The notes: generated from the letters alone by a model not told the origin. A stretch of DNA of 60,751 nt from Paludibacteraceae bacterium (GCA_024399835.1 JAKSNK010000010.1:1-60751); one strand, 5' to 3'; shown: positions 6,448 through 16,540, counted from the first letter of the stretch. Numbers and translations are program-made.

Positions 6448-8092
6448 CAACTCCATTGCCCGAAAAAAGATTGTACTGACTTTTATCGGTCCGTTCTTAA
6501 TCGTTTTCGTAATAGGTCTGCCTATTCTATACCAAATGTTCGTCACGACACAGATTCGCTATTATGCCAGCGAGAACCTGCACGGATTGTCCACTTTTCG
6601 TGACTATACAAAGCAGATGTCCCGCAGTTCGTTGGATTCGTTGATGCAGACGGTCAAATTCACCACATACGAGCAACTGACCATTACGGACCCGCAAGGG
6701 CACATAGTGGCAGGCGACAGCATGCCGCAATTCGACTACGACATATCCCATTACGACGGCATTCTGTCCACCCGTATTGTGAACGGGTCGCTCTATACCG
6801 TCATTCATGTTCATGACGAGGACGGTTATGCACATTGGGATGTGGTTCCTCACTTCAAGTGCTTTGAAGTAATCTATCGCGGAATGCTCTTTTTCCTGCT
6901 GGCAGGTTTGCTGTGCATTATCGTTTCTCTGCTGATTTATCGTTTCCATTTATTGCCCCAACTGAATACCCTGATATCAGGCGATGCGCGCATGAAAACC
7001 GAACTGAACATCGCCCACGGCGTTCAGCAAGCCATGTTGCCTCACGATTTTGAGCCCACCATCAATTCCGTATTGATTCCGGCACGCGAGGTCGGCGGAG
7101 ATCTGTACGAATACATTTGGGTCGGTCAGCGTTTGTATTTCTGCATAGGCGATGTCAGCGACAAGGGCGTACCTTCCGCCATGGCAATGGCGATTATCCG
7201 TTCACTCTTTCACCAGACAGCCGAATTGGGCATTCCGTTGGACGAGATTATCCGTCAGGTCAATCACACAATGAGCGAGAACAATACCAATACGCTGTTC
7301 TGCTCGCTATTCGCAGGGTGCGTAAGGATGGATACACTAAAAATGGAGTACATCAACTGCGGGCATTGTCCACCCATACTGGTTGACAACAACGGTCTGC
7401 CGCATCTATTGGAAGTTGTGCCGAATATCGTACTGGGTGTAGCAGACAACTTCGACTTTCAAAAGCAAGTTGTTCAATTGCATACGGACGACACCTTGCT
7501 GCTCTATACGGACGGCGTGACGGAAGCGATGAACAGCCGTCGTGAGCAGTTTGGCACCGAACGCCTGCTGGAGATAACCGCACACCACGCTGCCCATAGC
7601 GCTCTGATAGACGATATTCTGTCGCAACTGGACGGGCACAGGGGAGAAGCAGAGCAGAACGACGATATAACCATGGTAGCCATTCAATTGCACGCCATTC
7701 CTCCAATGCACTACGACACAATCAGCAACCGCACAATAGATATTGTGGACGATGTACTGAAACAGGCAGACAGAACGGACGATTTGCGCTTGCGTTTGGC
7801 GGTAGAAGAGGTGGTGAACAATATTGTCTCTTACGCCTACGAAGAGGATGGGGTATTGGATGTATTCGTACACCAATATGCATTCTCCAACCAGCATGTC
7901 GTAACAATGGAATATGTGGACAAAGGCGCTCCCTTCAATCCCCTGCAGAAAGAACAGCCAGACCTCACATCCGGTGTCGGTCAACGCCCCATAGGAGGTA
8001 TGGGTATCTACCTGGCACGGCAAATCACCAACCTCAATTACCGTTACGAAAACGGTGAGAACCACCTGTGTATGACCTATTTCGCCAAATAA
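6440..8092 (+). CDS. Membrane SpoIIE-type phosphatase fused to an anti-sigma-type HATPase domain
   Basis: 550 aa. A membrane segment at ~12-32, an extracytoplasmic sensor region ~33-150, and a second membrane segment ~152-175. Then a PP2C/SpoIIE domain (~195-400) with metal-binding Asp motifs 'VGGDLYEY', 'GDVSDKGVPSAMAM', 'LYTDGVTEA' and 'NDDITMV'. The C-terminus (~415-550) is a HATPase_c_2 domain of the RsbW/SpoIIAB kind: N-box 'AVEEVVNNIVSYAY', 'YVDKGAPFNPL' and 'GGMGIYLARQI'. One polypeptide thus carries both the phosphatase and the kinase that normally act against each other on a STAS protein; that STAS protein is the next gene (27-bp gap). The sensor ligand and the final output are not visible. 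Confidence 0.88.
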   Translation: MFDNSIARKKIVLTFIGPFLIVFVIGLPILYQMFVTTQIRYYASENLHGLSTFRDYTKQMSRSSLDSLMQTVKFTTYEQLTITDPQGHIVAGDSMPQFDYDISHYDGILSTRIVNGSLYTVIHVHDEDGYAHWDVVPHFKCFEVIYRGMLFFLLAGLLCIIVSLLIYRFHLLPQLNTLISGDARMKTELNIAHGVQQAMLPHDFEPTINSVLIPAREVGGDLYEYIWVGQRLYFCIGDVSDKGVPSAMAMAIIRSLFHQTAELGIPLDEIIRQVNHTMSENNTNTLFCSLFAGCVRMDTLKMEYINCGHCPPILVDNNGLPHLLEVVPNIVLGVADNFDFQKQVVQLHTDDTLLLYTDGVTEAMNSRREQFGTERLLEITAHHAAHSALIDDILSQLDGHRGEAEQNDDITMVAIQLHAIPPMHYDTISNRTIDIVDDVLKQADRTDDLRLRLAVEEVVNNIVSYAYEEDGVLDVFVHQYAFSNQHVVTMEYVDKGAPFNPLQKEQPDLTSGVGQRPIGGMGIYLARQITNLNYRYENGENHLCMTYFAK

Positions 8093-8119
8093 AGCAATTA
8101 CTAATAAAACGATACAACT

Positions 8120-8410
8120 ATGCAAATCTCTGTAAACGACCATGTCATTGCCTTGTCGGGCATGCTGGACACCAATTCCGCTCCGGAATTTGAGCAAACC
8201 GTACAACAAGTGCTGGAGAATGACCCCGCCCATTGGGTACTGGACTTATCCGACCTGAATTACACATCGTCGCAAGGGTTGCGCCTGTTCCTGACTTTGC
8301 AGAAAGGTCTGACGGCAAAAAATGCCTCGCTGACATTGCGAGGCATTCAACCAACGGTGATGGAAGTATTCAAAATGACCGGCTTCACCACCTTGTTCAC
8401 TATCGAATAA
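8120..8410 (+). CDS. STAS-domain anti-sigma-factor-antagonist-like protein
   Basis: 96 aa, a single STAS domain over its full length (beta strand 'HVIALSGMLDT', then 'WVLDLSDLNYTSSQGLRLFLTLQK'). The conserved phosphorylatable serine lies in 'YTSSQGL', as in SpoIIAA/RsbV. It should be phosphorylated by the HATPase domain and dephosphorylated by the SpoIIE domain of the upstream protein. It closes the operon; the convergent CvpA gene ends 12 bp further on. No sigma factor is adjacent, so the regulated partner is elsewhere or is not a sigma factor. Confidence 0.88.
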   Translation: MQISVNDHVIALSGMLDTNSAPEFEQTVQQVLENDPAHWVLDLSDLNYTSSQGLRLFLTLQKGLTAKNASLTLRGIQPTVMEVFKMTGFTTLFTIE

Positions 8411-8422
8411 AGCGTTCTGTCG

Positions 8423-8926
8423 CTATTTCCAATCGGCTTGTGACCAAATATGGTTGGCAGTATCCAAAGCCGGTTGGTAAGTAATACTGTGCTGCTTGAG
8501 TTGGTCGGGCATAAACTTAAACCGCTTGTCCAACTGACCTACTACAAAGACGAGAACAAGGACAATAATGCACCACTTGCATGTGCCCAATATACATCCC
8601 AAGAGGCGGTTGACCCATCCTAAATGAATCTTCTTAAGCAGCGATTGCAGCAAGTGACCGCAAAAATTGAGCGCAAGGGCAATAGCCAAAAAGAGGAGCA
8701 CATAGGACAAGATATTGCAAAATTCTTGTGCCCACGATGTCGTTTGGTGCAACCATAGTGCCAACTTACCGCCCCACAGGCGCGCACCGACTACCGCCAA
8801 CACGACTGCCAAAATGGCGTTCAACTCCGTGACCAGTCCGCGCATCAGTCCGCGAACCAGTCCGACCAGCACAGGCAGGAGTATAACTACATCCAGCCAA
8901 CATATTTTACCAATCCACTCAGCCAT
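8423..8926 (-). CDS. CvpA family membrane protein
   Basis: 167 aa with four hydrophobic segments: ~10-30 (WLDVVILLPVLVGLVRGLMRG), ~35-50, ~65-90 and ~105-130. The N-terminal 'WLDVVILLP ... GLVRGLMRGLVTE' is the CvpA hallmark. CvpA-family proteins sit in the inner membrane and are linked to envelope integrity and colicin V export, with no defined enzymatic role. Its ATG overlaps the stop codon of the upstream lipoprotein gene (TAATG), so it is the last gene of the TonB receptor group and is probably translated by coupling. Confidence 0.85.
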   Translation of the reverse strand: MAEWIGKICWLDVVILLPVLVGLVRGLMRGLVTELNAILAVVLAVVGARLWGGKLALWLHQTTSWAQEFCNILSYVLLFLAIALALNFCGHLLQSLLKKIHLGWVNRLLGCILGTCKWCIIVLVLVFVVGQLDKRFKFMPDQLKQHSITYQPALDTANHIWSQADWK

Positions 8927-10410
8927 TATTTCACGCGTTGTAGTACAAAAGTATTCGTTTCACCATTATCGCGCAGACCGGTCCATGTCATGATGTCACC
9001 CTGTATATCCAGGTCCCACCATTCGTAATTGACACCATTGTTCGTCCAGCGTGTAGCCATCCAATCACCATCCACCATATATTCACCATCGTTGGTGGCA
9101 GATACGACCCATTTGTCGTTTATCCATTCATAGTAGTTGAACCGACTGATACCATCGTCCCCAGCCGGCAAGTATTCCCATCTATGGTGATAGTCGCCGT
9201 AGGCACCACTTCCGGATGTACCTTCCCACATGCCTACAATGGCATCCGTATAGTCTTCGTTCACCCTGCGGAACTTAATTTCATGATACGGCATCTCCGC
9301 CGTAACGGGACGGCTGCTTGAGAAAGCGAACGAAGTGAACTCGTTGGCATTCATCTCCGCCAAACTGGAGCGCCATTGCACCAACTTACCCGTATTGTCA
9401 TATCCGCTCTCGACCAAATATGCACCCTGCAACGAGTAATTCATTTCCATGTGATTGTGCCACTCGGTCATCGTCTTGGTAGTATCGGCGATGGTATAAA
9501 GCACCAGCCCGTTGCCGTCGAAAGTATGCACGGACTTGCGGTTGGTAACGATAGGCGTTCCGTCTTCCTCTACGGCAATCCATTTGCCAACCAACATGCT
9601 TTGCGCCTTGTCAGCCGTAGGTGATACACGACGCATCGAAAAAGTAGCATGAAACAAATTGCCACTGTCATCCCGGCGAAGAGCAGACCAGTTCATATTA
9701 TTATCCAATATGCTGATGTCCCAGAACTCGCGGTCCTCTTTGGCATCAGCCGTTTGTTTCCACCGGCAAGCCAAATAGTCGCCATCCACATCGTATTCGT
9801 TGAGCGCGTTCTCACTAATCACCCATTTGCCTGTCCACTTGCCGTCAAGCGAATCTTGGCTATAGTAGAAATATTGACCACTGGGCAAATACAGCCAACG
9901 GTGATTGGCATCGCCGTATGTGATACCGGTACACGATGTACCTTCCCACAAACCGATAATATCCGTGCTGAAATCCTGAGGAATACGCTTCCATAGTGCC
10001 TGGGGCATATTCTCCATAGGAGTCGTATTCAGGAAAACACGAGACGGGTCGGTAACAAACATATCATTGTTGATAGACGACACGGTAGCCATCCACTCCA
10101 AGACAACGGACGAGTTGCTCCATTGCGTATGAAGCGCATTGCCGTTGAGGTTGTACTTTAATTTCTGCTGCACATACCACGCCTTTTCGCCTATTCCCTG
10201 CAGGTCTTGCGAGAGCGTTTGCGACCCTATGCCGTCTGCACCGAAAGTATAGATAATGCGGTTGTCGGTAAGCACATCCTGATTGTCCAACTGCGCCAAT
10301 TTCCATTTACCTATAATGGATTTAGCGTCTGTATTGTTCACATCTTCATGTCTATTACATGCTGCGAACAGAACGATGATTGCCAAAAGACAAAATATAT
10401 TCTTTTTCAT
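8926..10410 (-). CDS. Lipoprotein with duplicated lipocalin-like modules
   Basis: 494 aa. Signal peptide with lipobox 'VLFAAC' (Cys ~18), then 'NRHED'; predicted outer-membrane lipoprotein. The mature part is an internal tandem duplication. Each half starts with a lipocalin-like 'GKWK/GKWI' strand and ends with a second module containing 'GLWEGTS/GMWEGTS', 'YGDANHRW/YGDYHHRW', 'YLPxG' and 'WxxxxLRxD'. The halves cover roughly residues 33-265 and 270-494. Lipocalin-like domains of this type are common in Bacteroidota lipoproteins and probably bind small hydrophobic or glycan ligands. It follows the DUF5689 lipoprotein (11-bp gap), suggesting that both work with the upstream TonB receptor at the cell surface. 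The ligand is unknown. Confidence 0.8.
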   Translation of the reverse strand: MKKNIFCLLAIIVLFAACNRHEDVNNTDAKSIIGKWKLAQLDNQDVLTDNRIIYTFGADGIGSQTLSQDLQGIGEKAWYVQQKLKYNLNGNALHTQWSNSSVVLEWMATVSSINNDMFVTDPSRVFLNTTPMENMPQALWKRIPQDFSTDIIGLWEGTSCTGITYGDANHRWLYLPSGQYFYYSQDSLDGKWTGKWVISENALNEYDVDGDYLACRWKQTADAKEDREFWDISILDNNMNWSALRRDDSGNLFHATFSMRRVSPTADKAQSMLVGKWIAVEEDGTPIVTNRKSVHTFDGNGLVLYTIADTTKTMTEWHNHMEMNYSLQGAYLVESGYDNTGKLVQWRSSLAEMNANEFTSFAFSSSRPVTAEMPYHEIKFRRVNEDYTDAIVGMWEGTSGSGAYGDYHHRWEYLPAGDDGISRFNYYEWINDKWVVSATNDGEYMVDGDWMATRWTNNGVNYEWWDLDIQGDIMTWTGLRDNGETNTFVLQRVK

Positions 10411-10421
10411 ATTGCTTCAAC

Positions 10422-11819
10422 TTAATTAGGTGTATATTCCAGCGGCGTCCAAGCCACTCCGTTTTTCTCGAGATGCAGATCCGACAAATCGCAAATAGAA
10501 ATAGCCCAGTTGGTAGCAGCCGGAGCGTATGACGCATTGTCCATATAATAACTGAGCACCCCATGTACCGAGCCGACATATTCGGAGCAATGTACTACTC
10601 CCAACGCTTTTGACCACATATCCTTGCCGGTGGCATCCTTGCCGATGCAGACAAACCCTTGGGCTTTTTGGCTGTCCGTATAGACGACATCGTCCATTCT
10701 CCACCCTTGATATGCTTTTCTGCCGTCAACGGGAACAACTACGGAATGTCCGTCGTTCTTTAAGTCTGCCAACAAATACGGCTGCGACAGGTCAACTACC
10801 GCCGCTGAATCGTAAAAGAACACTTCTCCCTCTTCGGCAGCCGTAGCACCGGGAAGGTAGAAATTGGCTTCTTTGGCATATTCCGACATGGACACGCATA
10901 TAAAGTGTTCATCCTCCTCGTCAAAGATAACGCGCGACTGCGGATAACCCACATTGCCCGTAGTAGGAGCAAATACATTGGCATTCCCGTCGTCGGCAGG
11001 GTTACCCGTTGTGCAGTACATCAGGGACTTCTTGTCTTGCGTTAAGCATTGTCCCGAATAGTGAATATCCTCAATATACACCAGTTTGCCGTCTTCCTTG
11101 CGCGCCGTAGCCAAATCATACAATGCGGTGATGTCCGCTATCGTGCGCTTGTCATACTGCAGTGCCTTCTCGTCCGGTGTGCCGATGTACTTGGTGGCTG
11201 CCTTGAATCGAGGCAATGGAATACGACCGGGCGCCCAACCCACTTTTTGAATGGCTTTGTCCGCAAAGACATTGTTGTTATACGACGGAACACACAACTG
11301 CGGCTGGTTGGCATAGCGCCCGATAGCCATTCCGTTGCAGCGGATGAGAATCATCTGACCGCGAGGGTAGAGTCCCGACACGGAACCGGCATCCACAGAT
11401 ATGCGCAATGCCTGCTGTTCGCCGTCAACGATTTGCTGAATGACCAGCGTCTTATAGAAGTTCCCTCCGTAATCGTCTGTCGCTACACGACCCATAATAT
11501 AAATACCGCGCCCGTTGGTAGGCAGCGTGTCTAACGAGAACAGGTACTTGCCCGGTATGGCACTACCCGTTGAGCGTGTGCGGTAAAGGGCGCTATCGCT
11601 CAGGTAATTGCCCTCTTCCGTCATAAAAGAGTCCTTAAATTCCTGCAATGTGAACAGCCGTCCGTCAGCCGTCAGTTCGGCTATCGTGGCATCGTCTGCA
11701 GCATAAAACATGTCTTCCATCACAGGTTCTTTGACCTTGCATGAAGACAATAGGGTAGAAATAGCCGTAATACCAGCCACAACTACTAAAGAAAATATAG
11801 ATAATCGCTTCATATTCAT
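10422..11819 (-). CDS. DUF5689-domain lipoprotein
   Basis: 465 aa. N-terminus MNMKRLSIFSLVVVAG with a lipobox at 'TLLSSC' (Cys ~27). Residues ~90-250 match the DUF5689 pattern: 'IYIMGRVATDDYGGNFYKTLVIQ', then 'LYPRGQMILIRCNGMAIGRY', an OB-like beta barrel common in surface lipoproteins of Bacteroidota. The C-terminal half has two further beta-rich regions without a recognised family ('YLLADLKNDGHSVVVPVDGRKAYQGWRMDDVVYTD'). It starts at the ATG overlapping the TonB receptor stop codon (TAATG at 11817-11821). DUF5689 proteins often pair with TonB receptors in place of SusD; a binding role in uptake is inferred. Confidence 0.8.
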   Translation of the reverse strand: MNMKRLSIFSLVVVAGITAISTLLSSCKVKEPVMEDMFYAADDATIAELTADGRLFTLQEFKDSFMTEEGNYLSDSALYRTRSTGSAIPGKYLFSLDTLPTNGRGIYIMGRVATDDYGGNFYKTLVIQQIVDGEQQALRISVDAGSVSGLYPRGQMILIRCNGMAIGRYANQPQLCVPSYNNNVFADKAIQKVGWAPGRIPLPRFKAATKYIGTPDEKALQYDKRTIADITALYDLATARKEDGKLVYIEDIHYSGQCLTQDKKSLMYCTTGNPADDGNANVFAPTTGNVGYPQSRVIFDEEDEHFICVSMSEYAKEANFYLPGATAAEEGEVFFYDSAAVVDLSQPYLLADLKNDGHSVVVPVDGRKAYQGWRMDDVVYTDSQKAQGFVCIGKDATGKDMWSKALGVVHCSEYVGSVHGVLSYYMDNASYAPAATNWAISICDLSDLHLEKNGVAWTPLEYTPN

Positions 11820-14800
11820 TAGAATTTATAAGTGATGGTCGCATAAAAATTCATTCCCCACGCATAGTAGTATTTGGACGGGAACTTCCAAATATTGGCA
11901 TTGATAGTGGAGTTCTCACGATCCGAAACACCCTGACGGGTAGAACGCGGCAAACGCGCCTGCTGGTAACCGCCTGTCTTGAAATGCACATTGTTGGTCA
12001 GGTTGGTAACCGACAAGTTGATAGACAACGACTGACGGTTAGGCAGATAAATCAATTTGCCCAAACTCATATCCAAGATAAACCGATTCCAAGGGTTCTT
12101 GTCCACCAGCGACTCTTGGTCGGACAGATAATTATAGGGCTTTTCCAACAACGGAATACCGTATTTATCCGTCAGTACATTGCCCTCGGCGTCGTGCTGG
12201 CGAACATCAATATAGTTGTCATGATTGCCATACACCTGGGTATAACTGCCGTTGACGGTCGTTCCGTCAGCACGCATGCCCGTAAACAGACCTTGCATAC
12301 GGCGCGAAGGTGCTACGCTCAGGTAATTCCAATCGAAATAACTCAATGTAATATCTGCGAACCACATCTTAGGATGGAAGAACGACAGTTTGAGAGAAGC
12401 GTTCAATTGCGGTCCGTTGCTCACGCGAAGACCCTTCATCAATACGGAATCGTTCAATTCGTACAATTGGACATCTTTATTCAATTCGGTGTCCAAATAG
12501 GTGTCCAATGCCATTCCGTTTTCGGCAGAAGTGATGCTATATGCGTTGGACATATATCGTTGGTCGCTAATCGAAGTGGCAGCCGTCAATGTGAAATAGG
12601 TTCCCAACTTGACAGCCATTGCTGCTTCAATACCTGCATGGCGGCGGTTGAGCCCTGTGATGGCTTGGTTGACAAAAGTACGCGCCTCATCGTCGTAGTA
12701 GCCGTTCAACTCGCAGCCGTCCCAAAAGCGTGTGTAGTAAGCCGTTACCCGACCGCGAATAATCGGATAATTAAACTCATAAGTCAAATCTCCGCCCACC
12801 ACTTTCTCGGAAGCGGCATAAAAGTCGGTCAGATTTCTTGCATTGTCATGGATATAAATCTCACCCACAGCGCGGTCGTGTACACGCGGAGAAATATACG
12901 CATCCCGTGCCAAAGGAGCACGCGTTTCAGCCAACGCATTAAAGCGAATGCGATTGCGACCGTTAATCTTATAGTTAAATCCAATCTTGAAACTCGGGTC
13001 AAGGAAATTATGCCATGTGCCGATCATCATATCGGGGCAGTTGCCCTGCTGCACCTTGAAATAGTCGTTGTCGCCACCCAAATAGAGTTGTGCGGTCTTA
13101 GGGTCGTGTTGTGCGGTAACCGATGCCAAATAGACGGCACGACCGTTAATCATATTGGTGGTGCGCTGCATGCTCGAATAGGTCAGTTGCAGACCGTAAT
13201 AAAGGTCTATATTCTGCCATTTCCATTCGTTTTGCGCCCAAATTTTGGCATTCGACATATTGATGCGGTAGTCATATCCGAAGCGGTCACCCGTCTTAAT
13301 GGCTTTGGCAGCATAGTCATGATTGTTCCAATACTGCAAGTCGTTCTGCTTAACATAGTCGATTTGCGCTTGTGTCATACCTATATTGGTCGCCAATTCA
13401 CGGATATCACGCTCCGAAAAAGCATCAACATCCAGCCACTGATTACCTCCCAATAAATCGTCCATTGTCTTGAAGTGAATACCTTGCGACTGTTTCAGTT
13501 CAAGTCCTGCGGTTATCTTCAGATGGTCAAAGTGCGTGTCTGCATAGTTAATGGCAGCCATTCCTTCCTGCAGGTCATTGTGACGGCGTTCCACGATATA
13601 ACGCGCCGAAGCAGTCGGGTCTAATACATTTTGTGCCAGGTTGGCGCCATAGAGCGCTTCCCAGTCAATCTGTGTCGTCTTGTCGTCACGGGAAGTCCAC
13701 AAGTCCGTCATTGTCTGATAGGCAGCGTAGTCCATCGAGTGACCTATCACTTGGTCGTTATAATAGCGTGTAATCACTCCTAATTCGTTCTCGTTGGCAT
13801 CGTGAGTGATTAAACCGCCACTGGTGGACAATTGCCCGTCAAACATTATGGACGGCAGATTACGATAGTAGTCCGGACGGGGGTCGGGAGCGTTATAGAA
13901 CGAAATGGCAGAGTTGGAATACATCGAATAGTGGTATCCGACAGCAGCACGCAATTTGCGGTTGGCGTCAATATTGAACTCATACGACAAGATGACTGAC
14001 GGGTCGTACGACTTGACTACACGCGAGTTGCGAACTTTGCCGTCCTGATAGCCCCAATAGGGATTATAGTTGTTCCATCCCCATTGCGTTTTATTGTACT
14101 GATTGGTCAAGTCATACACTTCTTGCGTAACGGCAGCCGACTGACCGCGCATCGTTGGAGCACCGAATGTGATAATGGACAGGCGATGACGGTCAGCCCA
14201 TTTCTTTTCTGCCGAGAAGAAATATCCGAGCGAATAGTAATTGATACCTTCGCCTATTTGACCTTTCTTGTCTATATATGGCGAAAAACGGAATGCCAAC
14301 TGCCCCATGAACGACCAACCTTTCTTAAGCGGACCGGAACTGTAACTGATACGCGCAGCCGCTTTATAGTTACGGTTGGTACCGGCAGCAGAGACCTTAA
14401 ACCCTTGTGCATAATTGGATGCTGTCATCAGGTAATTGGTCGATTTGCCAATCGTTCCGAACGAGAAATTGGTGGCTTCCAGCGGATTGACTGTTTCCTT
14501 ATACCGGCTGGCATCGTTCAAACCTCCCATTGCTGAGAAATTGAATTGCCCACGCTCTGCGGAATTGAATGGCAGACCCTCAATATAATTGTTTTCGTAC
14601 TTACTGCTATAACCGCGCTGGCGATAACGAGCCGTTGACCACGACCACGAAGTGAGCGAATTAAACACATCCTGATCCGACGATGCCGACGATGCCTGTT
14701 CTTGCGTTCTACCTTCGTCGTCGTTCAAATCCTGGTCAAGCAGGTTGAGCAGCACTTCGTCTTTGGCATCTCTCGACATGTCCGGCTGAAGCGACAATTC

Positions 14801-15085
14801 TCCTAATTCGTTGGTTTGATCGGCACGAATTTGCACAAGTTCGATACCTGCATTAAATCCATCGGCTTCAATAATCATTTCTTCGTCTCCCGCTTCCAAA
14901 TAGAGTAGGGTAAACTCACCTTGCTGATTGGTGGTAGTACTGATATTCTGATTGGCAAGAGTAATCGTGGCGCCAATGACGGCTTTACCACTTTGCGCCT
15001 CTACGATACGCCCTTTCAGGGATGTTTGCGCATGTAGAGCCGTTGCCACCAGAATGACCATAAAGGTCAAAAGCGTTTTTCGCAT
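11819..15085 (-). CDS. TonB-dependent receptor with carboxypeptidase-regulatory-like N-terminus
   Basis: 1088 aa. Signal peptide (RKTLLTFMVILVATALHAQ), then a CarbopepD_reg-like beta-sandwich (~20-100: 'LKGRIVEAQSGKAVIGATITLANQNISTTTNQQGEFTL'). An acidic linker (~105-135, 'LLDQDLNDDEGRTQEQASSASSD') lies where a plug domain begins, and a 22-strand-type barrel ends in the classic '...MNFYATITYKF' with terminal Phe. It moves a substrate across the outer membrane using TonB energy. No SusD gene follows; instead a DUF5689 lipoprotein and a duplicated lipocalin-like lipoprotein overlap or abut it, so this is not a standard Sus-like glycan locus. It starts 30 bp after asnS with no TAnnTTTG box between, so it is probably read through from upstream. 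Confidence 0.88.
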   Translation of the reverse strand: MRKTLLTFMVILVATALHAQTSLKGRIVEAQSGKAVIGATITLANQNISTTTNQQGEFTLLYLEAGDEEMIIEADGFNAGIELVQIRADQTNELGELSLQPDMSRDAKDEVLLNLLDQDLNDDEGRTQEQASSASSDQDVFNSLTSWSWSTARYRQRGYSSKYENNYIEGLPFNSAERGQFNFSAMGGLNDASRYKETVNPLEATNFSFGTIGKSTNYLMTASNYAQGFKVSAAGTNRNYKAAARISYSSGPLKKGWSFMGQLAFRFSPYIDKKGQIGEGINYYSLGYFFSAEKKWADRHRLSIITFGAPTMRGQSAAVTQEVYDLTNQYNKTQWGWNNYNPYWGYQDGKVRNSRVVKSYDPSVILSYEFNIDANRKLRAAVGYHYSMYSNSAISFYNAPDPRPDYYRNLPSIMFDGQLSTSGGLITHDANENELGVITRYYNDQVIGHSMDYAAYQTMTDLWTSRDDKTTQIDWEALYGANLAQNVLDPTASARYIVERRHNDLQEGMAAINYADTHFDHLKITAGLELKQSQGIHFKTMDDLLGGNQWLDVDAFSERDIRELATNIGMTQAQIDYVKQNDLQYWNNHDYAAKAIKTGDRFGYDYRINMSNAKIWAQNEWKWQNIDLYYGLQLTYSSMQRTTNMINGRAVYLASVTAQHDPKTAQLYLGGDNDYFKVQQGNCPDMMIGTWHNFLDPSFKIGFNYKINGRNRIRFNALAETRAPLARDAYISPRVHDRAVGEIYIHDNARNLTDFYAASEKVVGGDLTYEFNYPIIRGRVTAYYTRFWDGCELNGYYDDEARTFVNQAITGLNRRHAGIEAAMAVKLGTYFTLTAATSISDQRYMSNAYSITSAENGMALDTYLDTELNKDVQLYELNDSVLMKGLRVSNGPQLNASLKLSFFHPKMWFADITLSYFDWNYLSVAPSRRMQGLFTGMRADGTTVNGSYTQVYGNHDNYIDVRQHDAEGNVLTDKYGIPLLEKPYNYLSDQESLVDKNPWNRFILDMSLGKLIYLPNRQSLSINLSVTNLTNNVHFKTGGYQQARLPRSTRQGVSDRENSTINANIWKFPSKYYYAWGMNFYATITYKF

Positions 15086-15115
15086 AATATTTGTCTGTTT
15101 TTATTGTATGAGTGA

Positions 15116-16513
15116 TTAGAATTCTGCTGTCTTGGGTGTACGCGGGAACGGAATGACATCACGGATGTTTTGCATGCCTGTTACAAATAGCATCAGGCGT
15201 TCAAATCCCAATCCGAAACCGGCATGCGGGGCTGAACCGAAACGGCGAGTGTCTAAATACCACCACATATCTTTCATCGGTATATTTCTGCGCTCAATTT
15301 CCGCGTTCAGTTTATCCAACGACTCTTCGCGTACCGATCCACCGATGATTTCTCCTATTTGCGGGAACAGTACATCTGTGCCTTGCACCGTCTTGTTGTC
15401 CTCGTTAATCTTCATGTAGAACGCCTTTATATCTTTGGGATAATCGTTCATAATGACGGGCTTGCCGAAGTGTTCTTCTACCAAATAGCGCTCATGCTCT
15501 GACGACAAATCATCGCCCCAGTTGCAGGAGAACTCAAACTTATGACCGTTCTTAATGGCTTCCTGTAATATCTCGATACCTTCGGTATAAGACAACCGTA
15601 CAAAGTCTGTATTTACTACGGCTTGCAGACGGGCAATCAGACCTTTATCCACAAACTGATTCAGGAACTCGAGGTCGTCCATGCAATTATCCAATGCCCA
15701 GCGGACGCAGAACTTGATAAAGTCCTCCTCAAGGTCCATCAACTCGTCTTTCTGTATAAATGCCACTTCGGGTTCTATCATCCAAAACTCTGCCAAGTGG
15801 CGTGGTGTATTACTGTTCTCTGCACGGAAGGTAGGACCAAAAGTATATATCTTGCCCAATGCCATGGCTGCCAATTCTCCCTCCAACTGACCGCTGACGG
15901 TTAAGCTGGTTTGCTTGCCGAAGAAGTCGTCCGAGTAGTCAATTTTCCCGTTCGCATCCATTTTGAGGTTGTAAAGGTTCTTTGTGGTAACTTGGAACAT
16001 CTGCCCGGCACCCTCGCAATCACTGGCTGTAATCAACGGTGTATGGAAATTAAAGAACCCGTGCTGATGGAAATAGGTGTGTATTGCCATCGTCATATTG
16101 TGACGAATACGGAATACGGCACCAAATGTATTGGTTCTTGGGCGCAAGTGAGCAATCGTACGCAAATACTCCATACTCAGTCCTTTCTTTTGCAGAGGAT
16201 ATTGATCGGGATCGGCTGTACCGTATATTTCCAATTCGGTCAGTTGTATCTCTACTGCTTGACCTGCCCCCTGCGAAGGCACCAAAATACCCGTAGCAGA
16301 AATACAAGAACCGGTCGTAACGGGTTTTAATTCGTCTTCCGAAAACTTGGTCAAATCGACTACAATCTGAATATTCTTAATTGTCGAGCCGTCGTTTAGG
16401 GCGATAAAACTGACTTGTTTATTGCCTCGACGACTGCGAACCCACCCACGAACATTGATAGGTTGGTCAAATGCTGTGCTCCGAAGAGCGTCAATAATAA
16501 CTGTGCGTTGCAT
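15116..16513 (-). CDS. asnS: Asparagine--tRNA ligase
   Basis: 465 aa, normal length. Charges tRNA-Asn with asparagine. The N-terminal OB-fold anticodon-binding domain ('[23 protein letters not shown]') is followed by the class II catalytic core: motif 2 '[24 protein letters not shown]' and motif 3 '[15 protein letters not shown]', ending '[16 protein letters not shown]' as usual for AsnS. 'GGSVREE' is the substrate-binding part. It lies between dnaB (27 bp upstream) and the TonB receptor (30 bp downstream) on the minus strand, apparently in one transcription unit. Confidence 0.95.
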   Translation of the reverse strand: MQRTVIIDALRSTAFDQPINVRGWVRSRRGNKQVSFIALNDGSTIKNIQIVVDLTKFSEDELKPVTTGSCISATGILVPSQGAGQAVEIQLTELEIYGTADPDQYPLQKKGLSMEYLRTIAHLRPRTNTFGAVFRIRHNMTMAIHTYFHQHGFFNFHTPLITASDCEGAGQMFQVTTKNLYNLKMDANGKIDYSDDFFGKQTSLTVSGQLEGELAAMALGKIYTFGPTFRAENSNTPRHLAEFWMIEPEVAFIQKDELMDLEEDFIKFCVRWALDNCMDDLEFLNQFVDKGLIARLQAVVNTDFVRLSYTEGIEILQEAIKNGHKFEFSCNWGDDLSSEHERYLVEEHFGKPVIMNDYPKDIKAFYMKINEDNKTVQGTDVLFPQIGEIIGGSVREESLDKLNAEIERRNIPMKDMWWYLDTRRFGSAPHAGFGLGFERLMLFVTGMQNIRDVIPFPRTPKTAEF

Positions 16514-16540
16514 ATAGTGTTTGTTTCTTGTTCTGTTGTT

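Noticed and set aside
11984-13456. 490-codon plus-strand frame inside the TonB receptor gene
   Set aside because: Antisense shadow of a strong coding sequence; the predicted protein has no domain and an odd composition.
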